From NCBI GenBank assembly GCA_023382535.1, contig JAHDWA010000054.1, positions 8,210 through 72,209 on the forward strand: a DNA stretch of 64,000 nucleotides, read 5' to 3'. The position numbers and the translations under genes were made by a program. This DNA is from Anaerolineae bacterium. Its GTDB lineage: Bacteria; Chloroflexota; Anaerolineae; 4572-78; J111. The notes under the pieces were generated by a model that worked only from the letters and a program-made list of their open reading frames with translations, made no database searches and had not been told where the DNA came from. This document shows, one piece after another, positions 1 to 8,027 of this stretch (the stretch's first letter is position 1; the number at the start of each line of letters is the position of its first letter).

Positions 1-99
1 AACCAGCAAATCCAATCCCTGCCGGGCCATCATCCCCTGCACTTTGTGCCAGCGTTCACGATATTCAGCTACAGGTATCGTTGGTTTTATATCAATCAT
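1..99 (-). CDS. M24 (Xaa-Pro aminopeptidase-like) peptidase, N-terminal fragment
   Basis: The minus strand opens with an ATG at 97-99 and stays open for 33 codons to the window edge. The peptide begins MIDIKPTIPVAEYRERW and continues with KVQGMMARQGLDLLV. The pattern 'EYxxRxxxxxxxMxxxGLDxLV' is typical of the creatinase-like N-terminal domain that precedes the catalytic M24 domain in Xaa-Pro dipeptidases. No catalytic residues are in view, so the assignment rests on this pattern alone. The gene follows nrdR on the same strand with about 70 bases between, so the two may be cotranscribed. It is cut by the window boundary, not broken. Confidence 0.6.
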   Translation of the reverse strand, partial: MIDIKPTIPVAEYRERWHKVQGMMARQGLDLLV

Positions 100-172
100 T
101 TTGTAAGTTTTAAAAAATCTCCTAATCCCCCAATCTCGGCAAAATCACCCTGTTGTTGTCCAACTATAGGGA

Positions 173-685
173 TTAGCTGGACTCCCCCCCAATCGGCAGT
201 GACATCTGGTTTTTCAACTCCTCCTCGCGCCGCTTGCGGGCCTGCAGGTGCTGGATTTCCTCGGCGATGCTGTCTACGTCGCGGAAGCGCCGGTAGACCG
301 AGGCAAAACGGACATAGGCCACATCGTCAATATCTTGCAGTTGGTCCATCACCATTTCACCAATGTGCAGGCTGTCAATTTCACTTTTGCCCAGGGTGTA
401 CAGTTGGGATTCAATTTCCTGAGCGGCCCGGTCAATGGCATAGCTGGAGACAGGCCGCTTGGAACAGGCAATATGCATACTCTTGACCAGTTTTTCTTTA
501 TCAAACTCCTCCCGCCGGCCATCGCGCTTAATGACCAGCATATTCATGGTCGCGATGCGCTCGTAAGTGGTAAAGCGCTGGTCGCACTGGTCACACTCAC
601 GGCGGCGGCGGATGCCGTCGGTGACCTCTCGTGTATCAATAACCCGGATATGTTGGCTGGACGCACCGCAAAATGGACATTTCAT
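173..685 (-). CDS. nrdR: Transcriptional repressor NrdR
   Basis: NrdR is the nucleotide-sensing repressor of ribonucleotide reductase genes. The 170-residue protein has both expected parts. An N-terminal zinc ribbon shows MKCPFCG and, about 30 residues on, RRRECDQCDQRFTTYER, giving two CxxC pairs. The ATP-cone domain follows from about residue 48 (VIKRDGRREEFDKEKL) to about 138. The length is slightly above the usual 150-160 because of a charged tail (QARKRREEELKNQ). GAGGG lies a few bases before the ATG at 683-685. No ribonucleotide reductase gene lies nearby, and no clear NrdR box is visible upstream. The family call is very secure. Confidence 0.96.
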   Translation of the reverse strand: MKCPFCGASSQHIRVIDTREVTDGIRRRRECDQCDQRFTTYERIATMNMLVIKRDGRREEFDKEKLVKSMHIACSKRPVSSYAIDRAAQEIESQLYTLGKSEIDSLHIGEMVMDQLQDIDDVAYVRFASVYRRFRDVDSIAEEIQHLQARKRREEELKNQMSLPIGGESS

Positions 686-1179
686 ACTAAACCCTCTTCG
701 TCGGTTAATTAACTTTACATAACAAAAGGCGACGCAGCAGTTGATTACCTGAGGTCACCTGGCAGGCGCAGCGAGTCGCCTGCTTTACTTTAATTTTTGA
801 CACACAGAATGATGGGAAATGACGCCGTAACAGGTGAGCAGACCCGCAACCGGCAAGTTCAGGGTGGTGAGTGGATATTGAATTAAACTTAACCGGTCCC
901 GGTCCATTTTAGCTCTCAACTCAACATAAGAATGAGTAAAACCACAATATGTAGTGGTATTATGTCTTTCTGTACGATATGTTGTATGCCAAATCTAGTT
1001 CAGTATACACCCTTTTTGCCATCTTGACAAGAGGATTTGTTATCCCTAACCTTAAAAAATCGTCCCGCTTCAGGCAAAAAAGAGATGTTACCAAAATTGA
1101 TTTAGCTCCCTATTGTGATGCTTTTGAAACTATGCTAGAATGGAGGCCATTAAAAGGACTCCGCGGAGCTTAATTCTTT
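686..1179. other. Intergenic region between nrdR and the sensor kinase
   Basis: This 494-base stretch separates two divergent genes. It holds a perfect 7-bp stem (GCAGGCG at 762-768, CGCCTGC at 777-783) followed by a T-rich run, and a candidate promoter for the kinase near 1113-1141. A 64-codon open frame at 979-1173 has no good ribosome binding site and an unremarkable composition, so I do not call it a gene. The right half is AT-rich compared with the genes, as expected for a regulatory region. Confidence 0.6.
1113..1141 (+). promoter_or_regulatory. Candidate sigma-70-type promoter of the GAF-PAS kinase
   Basis: TTGTGA (1113-1118), a 17-base spacer and TAGAAT (1136-1141) lie 39 bases before the kinase start at 1180. 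Both hexamers deviate from consensus, so this is a moderate candidate only. Confidence 0.35.
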
Positions 1180-2712
1180 ATGATTTCACATGCCGTCTCC
1201 ACCGAATTGCTGCATACGATCTCCCGCCAATTCAATGCTTCCCTTGATTTGAACGAAGTGATGGGCCGGGTTTTACAACTTACAGTCAAGGCCACAGGGG
1301 CCACACGCGGCAGTCTATTTTTGTTAGACGAGCAGGGCCGGGTTACCCACTACATTCTGGCTCGGCCGGAGCAAGCGCCGGAAATATCGCAGCAAAACGT
1401 GGCCAAGGTCATGGCCGAGGGGTTGTCCGGGTGGGTCTACCGGCACCAACAAGAAGTGCTGGTTGGCGATACTGCTGCCGATGAGCGCTGGATTCGACTG
1501 CATAATGATACGGAGACAACCAATGCCGCTCTGGCAGTGCCGTTACTTTATCTGGATCGAGTTAACGGGGTGTTGGTATTGCACCACGAGCAAACTCACT
1601 TCTTTGACGAATCCCACCTGGCGCTGGTAACCAGCATTGCCGGGCAGGCGTCCATTGCCGTGGAAAACGCCCGGCTCTTTACCCAAATAAAACATGAGCG
1701 CGAAACCCTGGAGGCCCTCATCACCGGCATGCCTATTCCGGTCCTGGTAGTAGACGCTTTAGAACACATCGCCTTCTTCAATCAGGCAGCGCGGCAATTA
1801 GTTCCGCTGGCCCAAGCTGGCGAACCTTTGCTGGCTGTCGAAGGGGGAGCCGCTATCAAAGCTGCCCTTGACCTGACACACCAGAACCCAGATCAGCCTA
1901 ATGTCGAGATCCGCTGGCCCGACGAGCGGGTGTTCAGCGTTTCAACCAACGAGACGCCCCGGCTGGGGACGGTTATCACTTTAAATGACATCACCGAGCT
2001 GAAAAAGCTGGATGAGATGAAAACGGTCTTTGTCGAGACCGTATCTCATGATCTCCGCAACCCTCTGGCCACGATTCACGGCTTTGCCACGCTTTTGCAG
2101 AGGGAGCAGTTGTCGGAGCGGGGGCGCTCTAACCTGGCCGGCCTGATGCAGGGGGTAACCCAAATTCAGTCCCTGATCCAAAACCTGCTCGACCTGGCCC
2201 GGATCGAAGCCAAAATGGATGAGCAGGTCGAATCCTGCGATCTGGTCGAAATAACCGGCGAGGTTCTGGCCAGCCTGGAGCTGCAACTGGCTGAGAAGGA
2301 AATGACCTTGACGGCTGATTTGCCGTCCGGCCTGCCCCCGGTCTCCGGCAATCCGCTGCGTCTATCCCAGGTGGTGACTAACCTGGTCGGCAATGCGATC
2401 AAGTACACCCCACGGGGCGGCCGTATTTTTGTCGGGGTCAATCGGGAAAAGGATGGTCATATCCGGCTGCAAGTGTCGGATAATGGACCGGGCATTCCAG
2501 CGGAGGACCAGGACCAGATTTTTGAAAAGTTTTATCGTGTCCCCACCATGGAAGACTCGGAGTGGATTGAGGGTACGGGCCTGGGGTTGTCCATTGTCAA
2601 GGCGGTTGCCGAAGGGTATGGAGGTTCAGTGTGGGTTGAAAGCGAGCTTGGCGCCGGCAGCACCTTTATCTGTATTTTTCCGGCGCTGCCGGTTTCAGAT
2701 GAGCAGCCTTAA
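1180..2712 (+). CDS. GAF-PAS sensor histidine kinase
   Basis: A soluble sensor kinase of 510 residues. A GAF domain covers about residues 15-165 (GSLFLLDEQGR, VAVPLLYLDRVNGVLVL). A PAS-like segment covers about 175-275 (ITGMPIPVLVVDALEHIAFFNQAA). The HisKA dimerisation helix carries the phospho-acceptor in FVETVSHDLRNPLA, near His290. The ATPase domain shows the N box (LVGNAIKYTP), G1 (DNGPGIP), F box (DQIFEKFYR) and G2 (GTGLGLSIVKAV). No membrane segment is seen, so the stimulus is probably cytoplasmic. No response regulator is adjacent. The next gene starts on the last base of the stop codon (TAATG), so the two are translationally coupled, which is odd for a kinase and a DNA-binding protein of another type. 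Confidence 0.93.
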   Translation: MISHAVSTELLHTISRQFNASLDLNEVMGRVLQLTVKATGATRGSLFLLDEQGRVTHYILARPEQAPEISQQNVAKVMAEGLSGWVYRHQQEVLVGDTAADERWIRLHNDTETTNAALAVPLLYLDRVNGVLVLHHEQTHFFDESHLALVTSIAGQASIAVENARLFTQIKHERETLEALITGMPIPVLVVDALEHIAFFNQAARQLVPLAQAGEPLLAVEGGAAIKAALDLTHQNPDQPNVEIRWPDERVFSVSTNETPRLGTVITLNDITELKKLDEMKTVFVETVSHDLRNPLATIHGFATLLQREQLSERGRSNLAGLMQGVTQIQSLIQNLLDLARIEAKMDEQVESCDLVEITGEVLASLELQLAEKEMTLTADLPSGLPPVSGNPLRLSQVVTNLVGNAIKYTPRGGRIFVGVNREKDGHIRLQVSDNGPGIPAEDQDQIFEKFYRVPTMEDSEWIEGTGLGLSIVKAVAEGYGGSVWVESELGAGSTFICIFPALPVSDEQP

Positions 2713-3896
2713 TGATTCGCGTGACGCCGGCCCAAGCTGCCCACTTCATCCTGACCAAAAACTACCTGGCCGCCGGCAAGGCGTCCGGCGTGGTCTCGAT
2801 TGTCGGGGAACTGGTTGGCCTGCCCGCTGCTCCCGCGCTGACTCCGTTTTTGGCTGCTTATACCCGCCTGTCGAGTTTTACCGCCACCGGCCTTCTCACT
2901 GAACTCTATCAGAAACGCAGCCTGATCCAGAGCACTTTGATGCGCAGCGCCCCTTACATCGTGCCCGTTGAGCGTTACGCAGCCCTGTATGCGGCGACCG
3001 CCCGCCAGCGCAACCAGGATTTCAACAGCGAGTTTCGGCTGTGGGGGCTGGATAACAGCGAGGTCGAGGTGTTGGAGCAGGCTGTTTTGGACGGCGACGA
3101 CTGGCCCGCCACCGCTGAAGCGATTTCTGCCCGTCTGCCCCAAACTTTGCCACGAGAAGTAAGCCAGACCAGCCGCGGCGGCCGGGTCAGTACGACCAGT
3201 AATGTGGGCCTGGTCTTGCGCTGGCTGGTGGCCAAAGGCGTGCTGAGCGCCAGTCCGGCGGAGATAAAAGAGCTGCCAGGTTTCGCAAACCTGGCAGCTC
3301 TGACTAAAGAATTGCGCTACGCCCCGCTTGCGGCCTGGTACCCGGAGCTTGATCTATCTACCGCTCCCAGCGAAGCCGAAGCACAGGCGGCCCTGGTCCA
3401 GGCGTACCTGGCCGCCTTCGGCCCGGCCAGCGAGGCCGACATCAGCTTCTGGACCGGTTTTGGCAAAAGCGAAACGGCGCGGGCGGTCGGCGCTTTGGCG
3501 GCCAAAACCACGCTCGTGCTGGTCGAAGGTATCCCCGGCATGCTGCTACTGCTCAAAGCGCAGGCGGAGACCCTCCAAGCCGCCCAGCCGCCGGCTCAGC
3601 CCACTGTGAGTATTCTCCCCGCCGACGACCCCTTTACCACCGCTCACCGGGCCAGCCGCAGCCGCTATTTCGGCGACCAAAAATTGCAGCGCCACGTCTT
3701 CAGCAGCGCGGGCGCAGCCGAACCGGCGATTGTCGTCAACGGCCAGATTGTAGGCCTGTGGGCCTGGACCGGCAGCCAGCTTACCTGGCGCTTGCTGGTC
3801 GAGGTTGATCCCGCCCTGCTCCCCCTCATTCAAACCGAAATCCAACGTATCGGTGCCTTCATTCAGCCCGGCCTGGCGGTTGAACAACAGGAGTGA
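2712..3896 (+). CDS. Winged-helix DNA-binding protein, AlkZ/YcaQ-like
   Basis: This 394-residue protein resembles the HTH_42 winged-helix family, which includes the AlkZ/YcaQ DNA glycosylases that unhook alkylated or cross-linked bases. Family-like features are the N-terminal ITPAQA-type helix (here RVTPAQAAHFIL), the 'YAALYA' region, the RGGRVSTTSNVGLVLRWLVA wing and the C-terminal RSRYFGD segment. I cannot identify the catalytic QxQ/QxD motif of AlkZ with confidence, so glycosylase activity is unproven. The start overlaps the kinase stop codon. A perfect 33-base palindrome lies in frame inside the gene (3269-3301) and encodes ELPGFANLAAL, probably a repeat insertion that the protein tolerates. 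Confidence 0.75.
   Translation: MIRVTPAQAAHFILTKNYLAAGKASGVVSIVGELVGLPAAPALTPFLAAYTRLSSFTATGLLTELYQKRSLIQSTLMRSAPYIVPVERYAALYAATARQRNQDFNSEFRLWGLDNSEVEVLEQAVLDGDDWPATAEAISARLPQTLPREVSQTSRGGRVSTTSNVGLVLRWLVAKGVLSASPAEIKELPGFANLAALTKELRYAPLAAWYPELDLSTAPSEAEAQAALVQAYLAAFGPASEADISFWTGFGKSETARAVGALAAKTTLVLVEGIPGMLLLLKAQAETLQAAQPPAQPTVSILPADDPFTTAHRASRSRYFGDQKLQRHVFSSAGAAEPAIVVNGQIVGLWAWTGSQLTWRLLVEVDPALLPLIQTEIQRIGAFIQPGLAVEQQE
3269..3301. repeat. Perfect palindrome inside the winged-helix gene
   Basis: AGAGCTGCCAGGTTT, a CGC loop and AAACCTGGCAGCTCT form a perfect 15-bp stem within coding sequence. The core CTGCCAGG/CCTGGCAG is also the core of the intergenic palindrome at 45483-45518, so the two look like members of one dispersed repeat family. 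Confidence 0.8.
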
Positions 3897-3902
3897 ATAA
3901 GA

Positions 3903-4385
3903 TCAAGTAAAGCGCCAGCGGGTTGCGTTATCCGGGAATTTGCTCCAGGCGAAAGCCAGGCGCGGCCGCAGCACCCAAAACGGAACCCCATGCCGCATCT
4001 GGTACTTGGCCTCGTAAGCATCGTCAATGCGGGTGACGGCTGGGTCGGCCGGGTCGCTGATCCGCTCCACCGTACCTTCCAGGATTACCACATCATCGCC
4101 GCTCTCAAGGTGTACCGCCACCTGCGGGTGGGAGGCCAGGTTGCGCGACCAGCGCGTCTCCGGCCCCCCGCCAAAGTAAAGCGTCCCTTCCACCCAAACG
4201 CCCCACACCGGCACCCCATGCGGCTGTCCGTTTGGGCGGACCGTTCCCACCCAGTAGTTTCGCGCTTGGGCCAGGCGCTCCTCCACGTGACTCCACGCTA
4301 ACGTTCCTTCTACACTTTCTGGGATGCCGTAACCCGGGATATGAGGCCGGCTGGCCTGCGGTTCCGGCTTATTTTGCGCTGCCAT
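3903..4385 (-). CDS. PPOX-class (pyridoxamine phosphate oxidase fold) flavin/F420 protein
   Basis: A 160-residue split-barrel protein of the pyridoxamine 5'-phosphate oxidase superfamily. Family-typical segments are the N-terminal helix and first strands (ARNYWVGTVRPNGQPHGVPV), the central VEGTLYFGG and WSRNLASHPQVAVHLESGD, and the C-terminal WVLRPRLAFAWSKF. Members use FMN or F420 to reduce small molecules or simply bind flavin; the substrate is unknown. I chose the ATG at 4383-4385 over one 33 bases upstream because AAGGAGGT sits seven bases before it. The gene converges on the winged-helix gene with six bases between their ends and is divergent from the WYL regulator, which could control it. 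Confidence 0.85.
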   Translation of the reverse strand: MAAQNKPEPQASRPHIPGYGIPESVEGTLAWSHVEERLAQARNYWVGTVRPNGQPHGVPVWGVWVEGTLYFGGGPETRWSRNLASHPQVAVHLESGDDVVILEGTVERISDPADPAVTRIDDAYEAKYQMRHGVPFWVLRPRLAFAWSKFPDNATRWRFT

Positions 4386-4446
4386 AATTACCTCCTTGAT
4401 GGTTTTACTTTCTAACATTCAACCTGTCCATTCTACCCCATCATTC

Positions 4447-4474
4447 TTGACATCCTCTGTCATATTTTTATGAT
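4447..4474 (+). promoter_or_regulatory. Promoter of the WYL regulator
   Basis: TTGACA (4447-4452), a 16-base spacer and TATGAT (4469-4474) make a strong sigma-70-type match upstream of the regulator at 4578. Confidence 0.6.
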
Positions 4475-4503
4475 AGAATAGGGACGAAGGAAAGATGGAA
4501 GGT

Positions 4504-4539
4504 TGGAAGATTGTAAATAGCCAGCCTTCCAATCTTCCA
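4504..4539. repeat. Inverted repeat in the WYL regulator leader
   Basis: TGGAAGATTG (4504-4513) and CAATCTTCCA (4530-4539) form a perfect 10-bp inverted repeat with a 16-base loop, between promoter and start codon. It may be an operator for autoregulation or a dispersed repeat: a related GGAAGGTTGGAAG string occurs at about 20527. Confidence 0.55.
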
Positions 4540-4577
4540 GGAATGATCTCATTTAGCCCAGGAAAAGAGGAACTCTT

Positions 4578-5588
4578 ATGCGCGCGGACCGCTTACTTTC
4601 AATCCTACTGCTCCTGCAAGTCAATCAGCGGGTAACGGCGCGGGAGTTGGCCGAGCGGCTGGAGGTGTCGGAGCGAACCATTTATCGCGATATGGATGCT
4701 TTGAGCGGGGCTGGAATTCCGGTGCTGGCGGAGCGCGGTGCGAGCGGCGGCTGGATGCTGCTGGATGACTACCGTACCGATTTGACCGGCCTTAACCAGG
4801 CCGAGATTCAAGCCCTGTTTTTGACAAAGCCGGCCAATCTCCTGTCCGACCTGGGCCTGGACAAAGCCGCCGATGCCGGCCTGATCAAACTGCTGGCTGC
4901 TCTGCCCGGCCGGCAGCGCCGCGATGCCGAATATGCCCGCCAGCGCATTCACGTGGATGCTGCGGGTTGGCATCAGACCCGGGAAGATCTGTCGGCCTTG
5001 CCCACCTTACAGGAGGCGGTCTGGCAGGAGTGTAAACTGCTGCTCACCTATCAACGGGGCGATGGAACCGGGGTGGAGCGCCTGGTAGACCCGCTGGGCC
5101 TGGTGGCGAAGGGCAGTGTCTGGTATCTGGTGGCAGCGGTAGAGGGCGAAGTGCGGACGTACCGTGTCTCGCGGGTGCAGGGCGCTGAGTTGACCGACCA
5201 GCCGGCGCTGCGCCCGCCCGACTTTGATCTGGCGACCTATTGGGGCCAATCGTCAGCCGACTTCATTGCCGGCCTGCCCCGCTACCCGGTGACAGTTCGT
5301 GCGGCTCCGGCGATTGTGCCCGAGCTGGGGTATGCCAGCCGGCTGGCCCGGATCGAGGGGATTAGTCCACCGGAGGCCGACGGCTGGGTCCAGGTTTCCC
5401 TGCGGTTTGATGTCATGCTGGAAGCCTGCGCTTACGTGTTAGGTTTTGGCGACCAGATCGAAGTTTTGGAGCCGCCGGAATTACGGGAGAAGGTTATTGC
5501 CCTGGCGGAGAGGGTGGCAGCTTTTTATAGCGAGCGAAAGGAGCCGTCAGCCGCCGGTTCGCAGCAACAACCAGCCAATGCCGGCTAA
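4578..5588 (+). CDS. YafY-type transcriptional regulator (HTH_11 + WYL)
   Basis: A 336-residue regulator. The N-terminal HTH_11 helix-turn-helix is clear (MRADRLLSILLLLQ, VTARELAERLEVSERTIYRD, residues 1-45). The central WYL domain covers about residues 150-230 (LLTYQRGD, VDPLGLVAKGSVWYLVAAV, RTYRVSRVQGAEL), followed by the WCX C-terminal extension. WYL proteins bind nucleic-acid or nucleotide ligands and often sense DNA damage or small metabolites. The start has GAGGA upstream. The last 42 bases overlap the 3' end of a convergent membrane protein gene. The divergent PPOX gene is a plausible target, by position only. Confidence 0.92.
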   Translation: MRADRLLSILLLLQVNQRVTARELAERLEVSERTIYRDMDALSGAGIPVLAERGASGGWMLLDDYRTDLTGLNQAEIQALFLTKPANLLSDLGLDKAADAGLIKLLAALPGRQRRDAEYARQRIHVDAAGWHQTREDLSALPTLQEAVWQECKLLLTYQRGDGTGVERLVDPLGLVAKGSVWYLVAAVEGEVRTYRVSRVQGAELTDQPALRPPDFDLATYWGQSSADFIAGLPRYPVTVRAAPAIVPELGYASRLARIEGISPPEADGWVQVSLRFDVMLEACAYVLGFGDQIEVLEPPELREKVIALAERVAAFYSERKEPSAAGSQQQPANAG

Positions 5589-5915
5589 TACGCTTATCGC
5601 CACAACCTGCTCGGTCCACTGCCAACTGAAAAACGCGCCGCTGAACAGCGCAACGCTGATGATCATCACGCTGAACCAGGTAATCGTTTGAATTTCGGGC
5701 GCGACGATGCCCAGCGCGGTCATGTACTTGATGACCACAAAGAAGACGCTGATGCCTACGGCAAAACCCAGCATCGCTTTACCGACTTCAGCCCACTGCA
5801 AGCGGTCTCCCTGCCAGGCTTTGGCCGCGTGAATAGCTCCCTGGGCATCGGCCAGGCCGGAGACAAGCGTCAGTACAATGATGAAGAGGATGGATTTAAT
5901 CTGTTCGAATGACAC
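5547..5915 (-). CDS. Small four-helix membrane protein, unknown function
   Basis: A 122-residue hydrophobic protein with about four membrane segments (SILFIIVLTLVSGLADA, AMLGFAVGISVFFVVIKYM, TWFSVMIISVALFSGAFFS, VVAISVLAGIGWLLL). It starts with GTG at 5913-5915 behind a G-rich Shine-Dalgarno (GGGGGGAA). I do not recognise the family. Its 3' end overlaps the convergent WYL gene by 42 bases, so each transcript is antisense to the end of the other. It is the last gene in the minus-strand direction after LivH/LivM, about 30 bases downstream of LivM, and could belong to that transcript. Confidence 0.65.
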   Translation of the reverse strand: MSFEQIKSILFIIVLTLVSGLADAQGAIHAAKAWQGDRLQWAEVGKAMLGFAVGISVFFVVIKYMTALGIVAPEIQTITWFSVMIISVALFSGAFFSWQWTEQVVAISVLAGIGWLLLRTGG

Positions 5916-5945
5916 GCCCGTTCCCCCCTGTGTGCATGCAACCCT

Positions 5946-6986
5946 CTATGCTCCAACTACCTCATGCGCCTGCGTGGTCTCTGAGCGTTCCGGCAGCAGC
6001 CCCTGCGGTCGGAACCGCAGCATGAGCAGCAGGATGATCCCAAAAATAATGTAGCGGGCGTAATTAAACTCAAGCTCGTAGCCCAGGGCGTTCAACCGGA
6101 TTGCTGCAATTGAGGTCAAACGATCGAGCACCGTCACCACCAAAGCTCCGAGCAGCGCTCCCCGGTTGTTGCCCAGGCCGCCAAAGACAACCATGACCCA
6201 GATATCCAGGGTCAGGACAATGACGTAATCGTTGGAACTGGCAAAGCCGAGATTGGTGGCAAACAGCACCCCGGCCACGGCAGCGATAGCTGAACCGATG
6301 AACATCACCTGGCCGCGGATGCGGGGAACGCGCTTGCCCAGGCTGACCGCCACCCGGTCGTTCTCGCGGATGGCCTTGAGCAGGCGGCCGTAGGGGGAGC
6401 GGATCAGTTTTTCACAGTAGAAATAGACCAGGGCCGTCAGCGCCAGCACCAGCAGGGCAAAGAGGGCCGCCGAGAGGGTCGAGTTTTCAATCCAGCCAAA
6501 CGGCTGGCCCAGCCCGGCCACGCCGTTGCTGGCGCAGATAATCGGCTCGTAGCCGCGCACCACAATCCGCCCAATTTCGCCGCCGACCAGCAGCACCAGG
6601 GCTAAGTACCATTCTTCCTTCAATCGCAGGGCCGGGTACGAGGCCAGATAGCCCACCAACCCGCCGATCACAGCCGCGATCACCAGGGTAATGATGAAGT
6701 TGAGCCAGCCAATCGCCGGGAGCGTATCCATAATCTCGGAGCGCAGTTGCAGGGCGCTGGCCATGGTATTGCCGCAGGGGTAAATAACATCCTGGCCGGC
6801 CAGACGCGGCAGCAGGCGGGTATAGGTTAACCCGGCGGTGTAAGCGCCAATGGATACAAACAGGGCCTGTCCAAAGTTGGGAATGCCGGCCACACCGTAT
6901 TCCAGGTTCAGGCTTAAGGCCATCAGCGCCGAAATACCAAAAAACGTGGCCAGGGCGATGGCAGTGGCGAGAAGATCAATGTTCAT
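5946..6986 (-). CDS. livM: Branched-chain amino acid-type ABC transporter permease LivM
   Basis: An inner-membrane permease of 346 residues in the LivM family, with eight or more hydrophobic segments. The family signature is the N-terminal ALSLNLEYGVAGIPNFGQA stretch and the EAA-like loop (GRLLKAIRENDRVAVSLGK) that contacts the ATPase. VFGGLGNNRGALLGA is also typical. It lies seven bases after LivH. With LivH it would form the channel of a HAAT-family importer for branched-chain amino acids, amides or related compounds. No LivG/LivF ATPase is adjacent; the nearest ones in the window are at 62030-63527. Confidence 0.93.
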   Translation of the reverse strand: MNIDLLATAIALATFFGISALMALSLNLEYGVAGIPNFGQALFVSIGAYTAGLTYTRLLPRLAGQDVIYPCGNTMASALQLRSEIMDTLPAIGWLNFIITLVIAAVIGGLVGYLASYPALRLKEEWYLALVLLVGGEIGRIVVRGYEPIICASNGVAGLGQPFGWIENSTLSAALFALLVLALTALVYFYCEKLIRSPYGRLLKAIRENDRVAVSLGKRVPRIRGQVMFIGSAIAAVAGVLFATNLGFASSNDYVIVLTLDIWVMVVFGGLGNNRGALLGALVVTVLDRLTSIAAIRLNALGYELEFNYARYIIFGIILLLMLRFRPQGLLPERSETTQAHEVVGA

Positions 6987-6993
6987 CGGTGTT

Positions 6994-7959
6994 CTACCTG
7001 GAACTGGGCGCGTTACCCAGTTTCCTGGAGGCTTTACCCGTTCTCCGCAAGCCGCGAAAGCTCTCGGCCAGGCCGGTAAAACCCTGGGGCCGCAGCAGCA
7101 GCACCAGGATGATAATCACAAACGGAATGGCCGGTTTGAAGCTAAAATCGAGCCGAAACCAACTATTGAGCAACTGCATCAACGTATTTTCGGCCAGCGC
7201 GACCACGTACGCGCCCAGCACCGTCCCGGTAAAACTGGTCATCCCGCCCAGCACGGTCGCTGCAAAAACCGACAGAATGGCCAGCCAGCCCAACAGGGGA
7301 TTGAGCGAGGTGTACAGGCCCCACAATGCCCCGGCTACCCCCGCCAGCCCGCCGACCAGGAGCCAGGTCAGATCATGCACCCGCTCGACCGGAATGCCCA
7401 AAACTTTGGCCAGGATCAGGTTATCGGCCAGGGCGCGCATCTGGCGGCCCAGGGCGGTGTAGTTGAGGATCAGGCTGAGGGCAATCATCAACAGGATGGC
7501 GGTGGGCACGGTCCAGGCAAAGAGGTTGGTCAGAATCAGGTTATGGCCCCGGTACATAATTTGCAGCGGCACCTGAATTTTTTTATCAAACAGGTCGTAC
7601 CGGTCGGCCAAAACAAAGATGATGTAACGCAGAATCAACCCGACTGCAAACGAGGTCAGGATCATGGTGTAGGTGGAGGGGTTAACTTTGGCCATCGGGC
7701 GATAGACGGCCCGGTGGCAGGCCACGGCAACCAGCGCCGAAGCCGTAAACGCCAGCACCATGATCAGGGGCAGACTGCCGGTCAGCCATAGCGAAGCCAC
7801 CAGGGCGATGTACCCGCCGATGGTGATCAATTCAGAATGGGCAAAGTTGGGCAGCCGGATAACGGCCAGGGTCAGCGTCAGACCCAGGGCCATCAGCGCA
7901 TACATACTGCCGACTTGCAGGGAGCGAATCAGGGAGTCAACCCATAGAGCGGTAGGCAA
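6994..7959 (-). CDS. livH: Branched-chain amino acid-type ABC transporter permease LivH
   Basis: A LivH permease of 321 residues. The N-terminal SLQVGSMYALMALGLTLTL and the following LPNFAHSELITIGGYIAL match the family (usually 'G..YALVALGLTLIYG...NFAHG'). The EAA loop is GRQMRALADNLILAKVLGI, and VLGGMTSFTGTVLGAYVV ends the conserved core. It is transcribed just before LivM and about 70 bases after the FAD oxidoreductase, in the same direction as the hydantoinase genes, so the cluster may import the compound it degrades. Confidence 0.93.
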   Translation of the reverse strand: MPTALWVDSLIRSLQVGSMYALMALGLTLTLAVIRLPNFAHSELITIGGYIALVASLWLTGSLPLIMVLAFTASALVAVACHRAVYRPMAKVNPSTYTMILTSFAVGLILRYIIFVLADRYDLFDKKIQVPLQIMYRGHNLILTNLFAWTVPTAILLMIALSLILNYTALGRQMRALADNLILAKVLGIPVERVHDLTWLLVGGLAGVAGALWGLYTSLNPLLGWLAILSVFAATVLGGMTSFTGTVLGAYVVALAENTLMQLLNSWFRLDFSFKPAIPFVIIILVLLLRPQGFTGLAESFRGLRRTGKASRKLGNAPSSR

Positions 7960-8027
7960 AATTACCTCGCAGAGGCGAAAGTGGCCGTATTATACACAAT
8001 TGGCGGCGGCTCACAAGTGACTGTCTC

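Noticed and set aside
979..1173. A 64-codon frame before the GAF-PAS kinase
   Set aside because: It overlaps the likely kinase promoter, lacks a ribosome site and has no recognisable motif.
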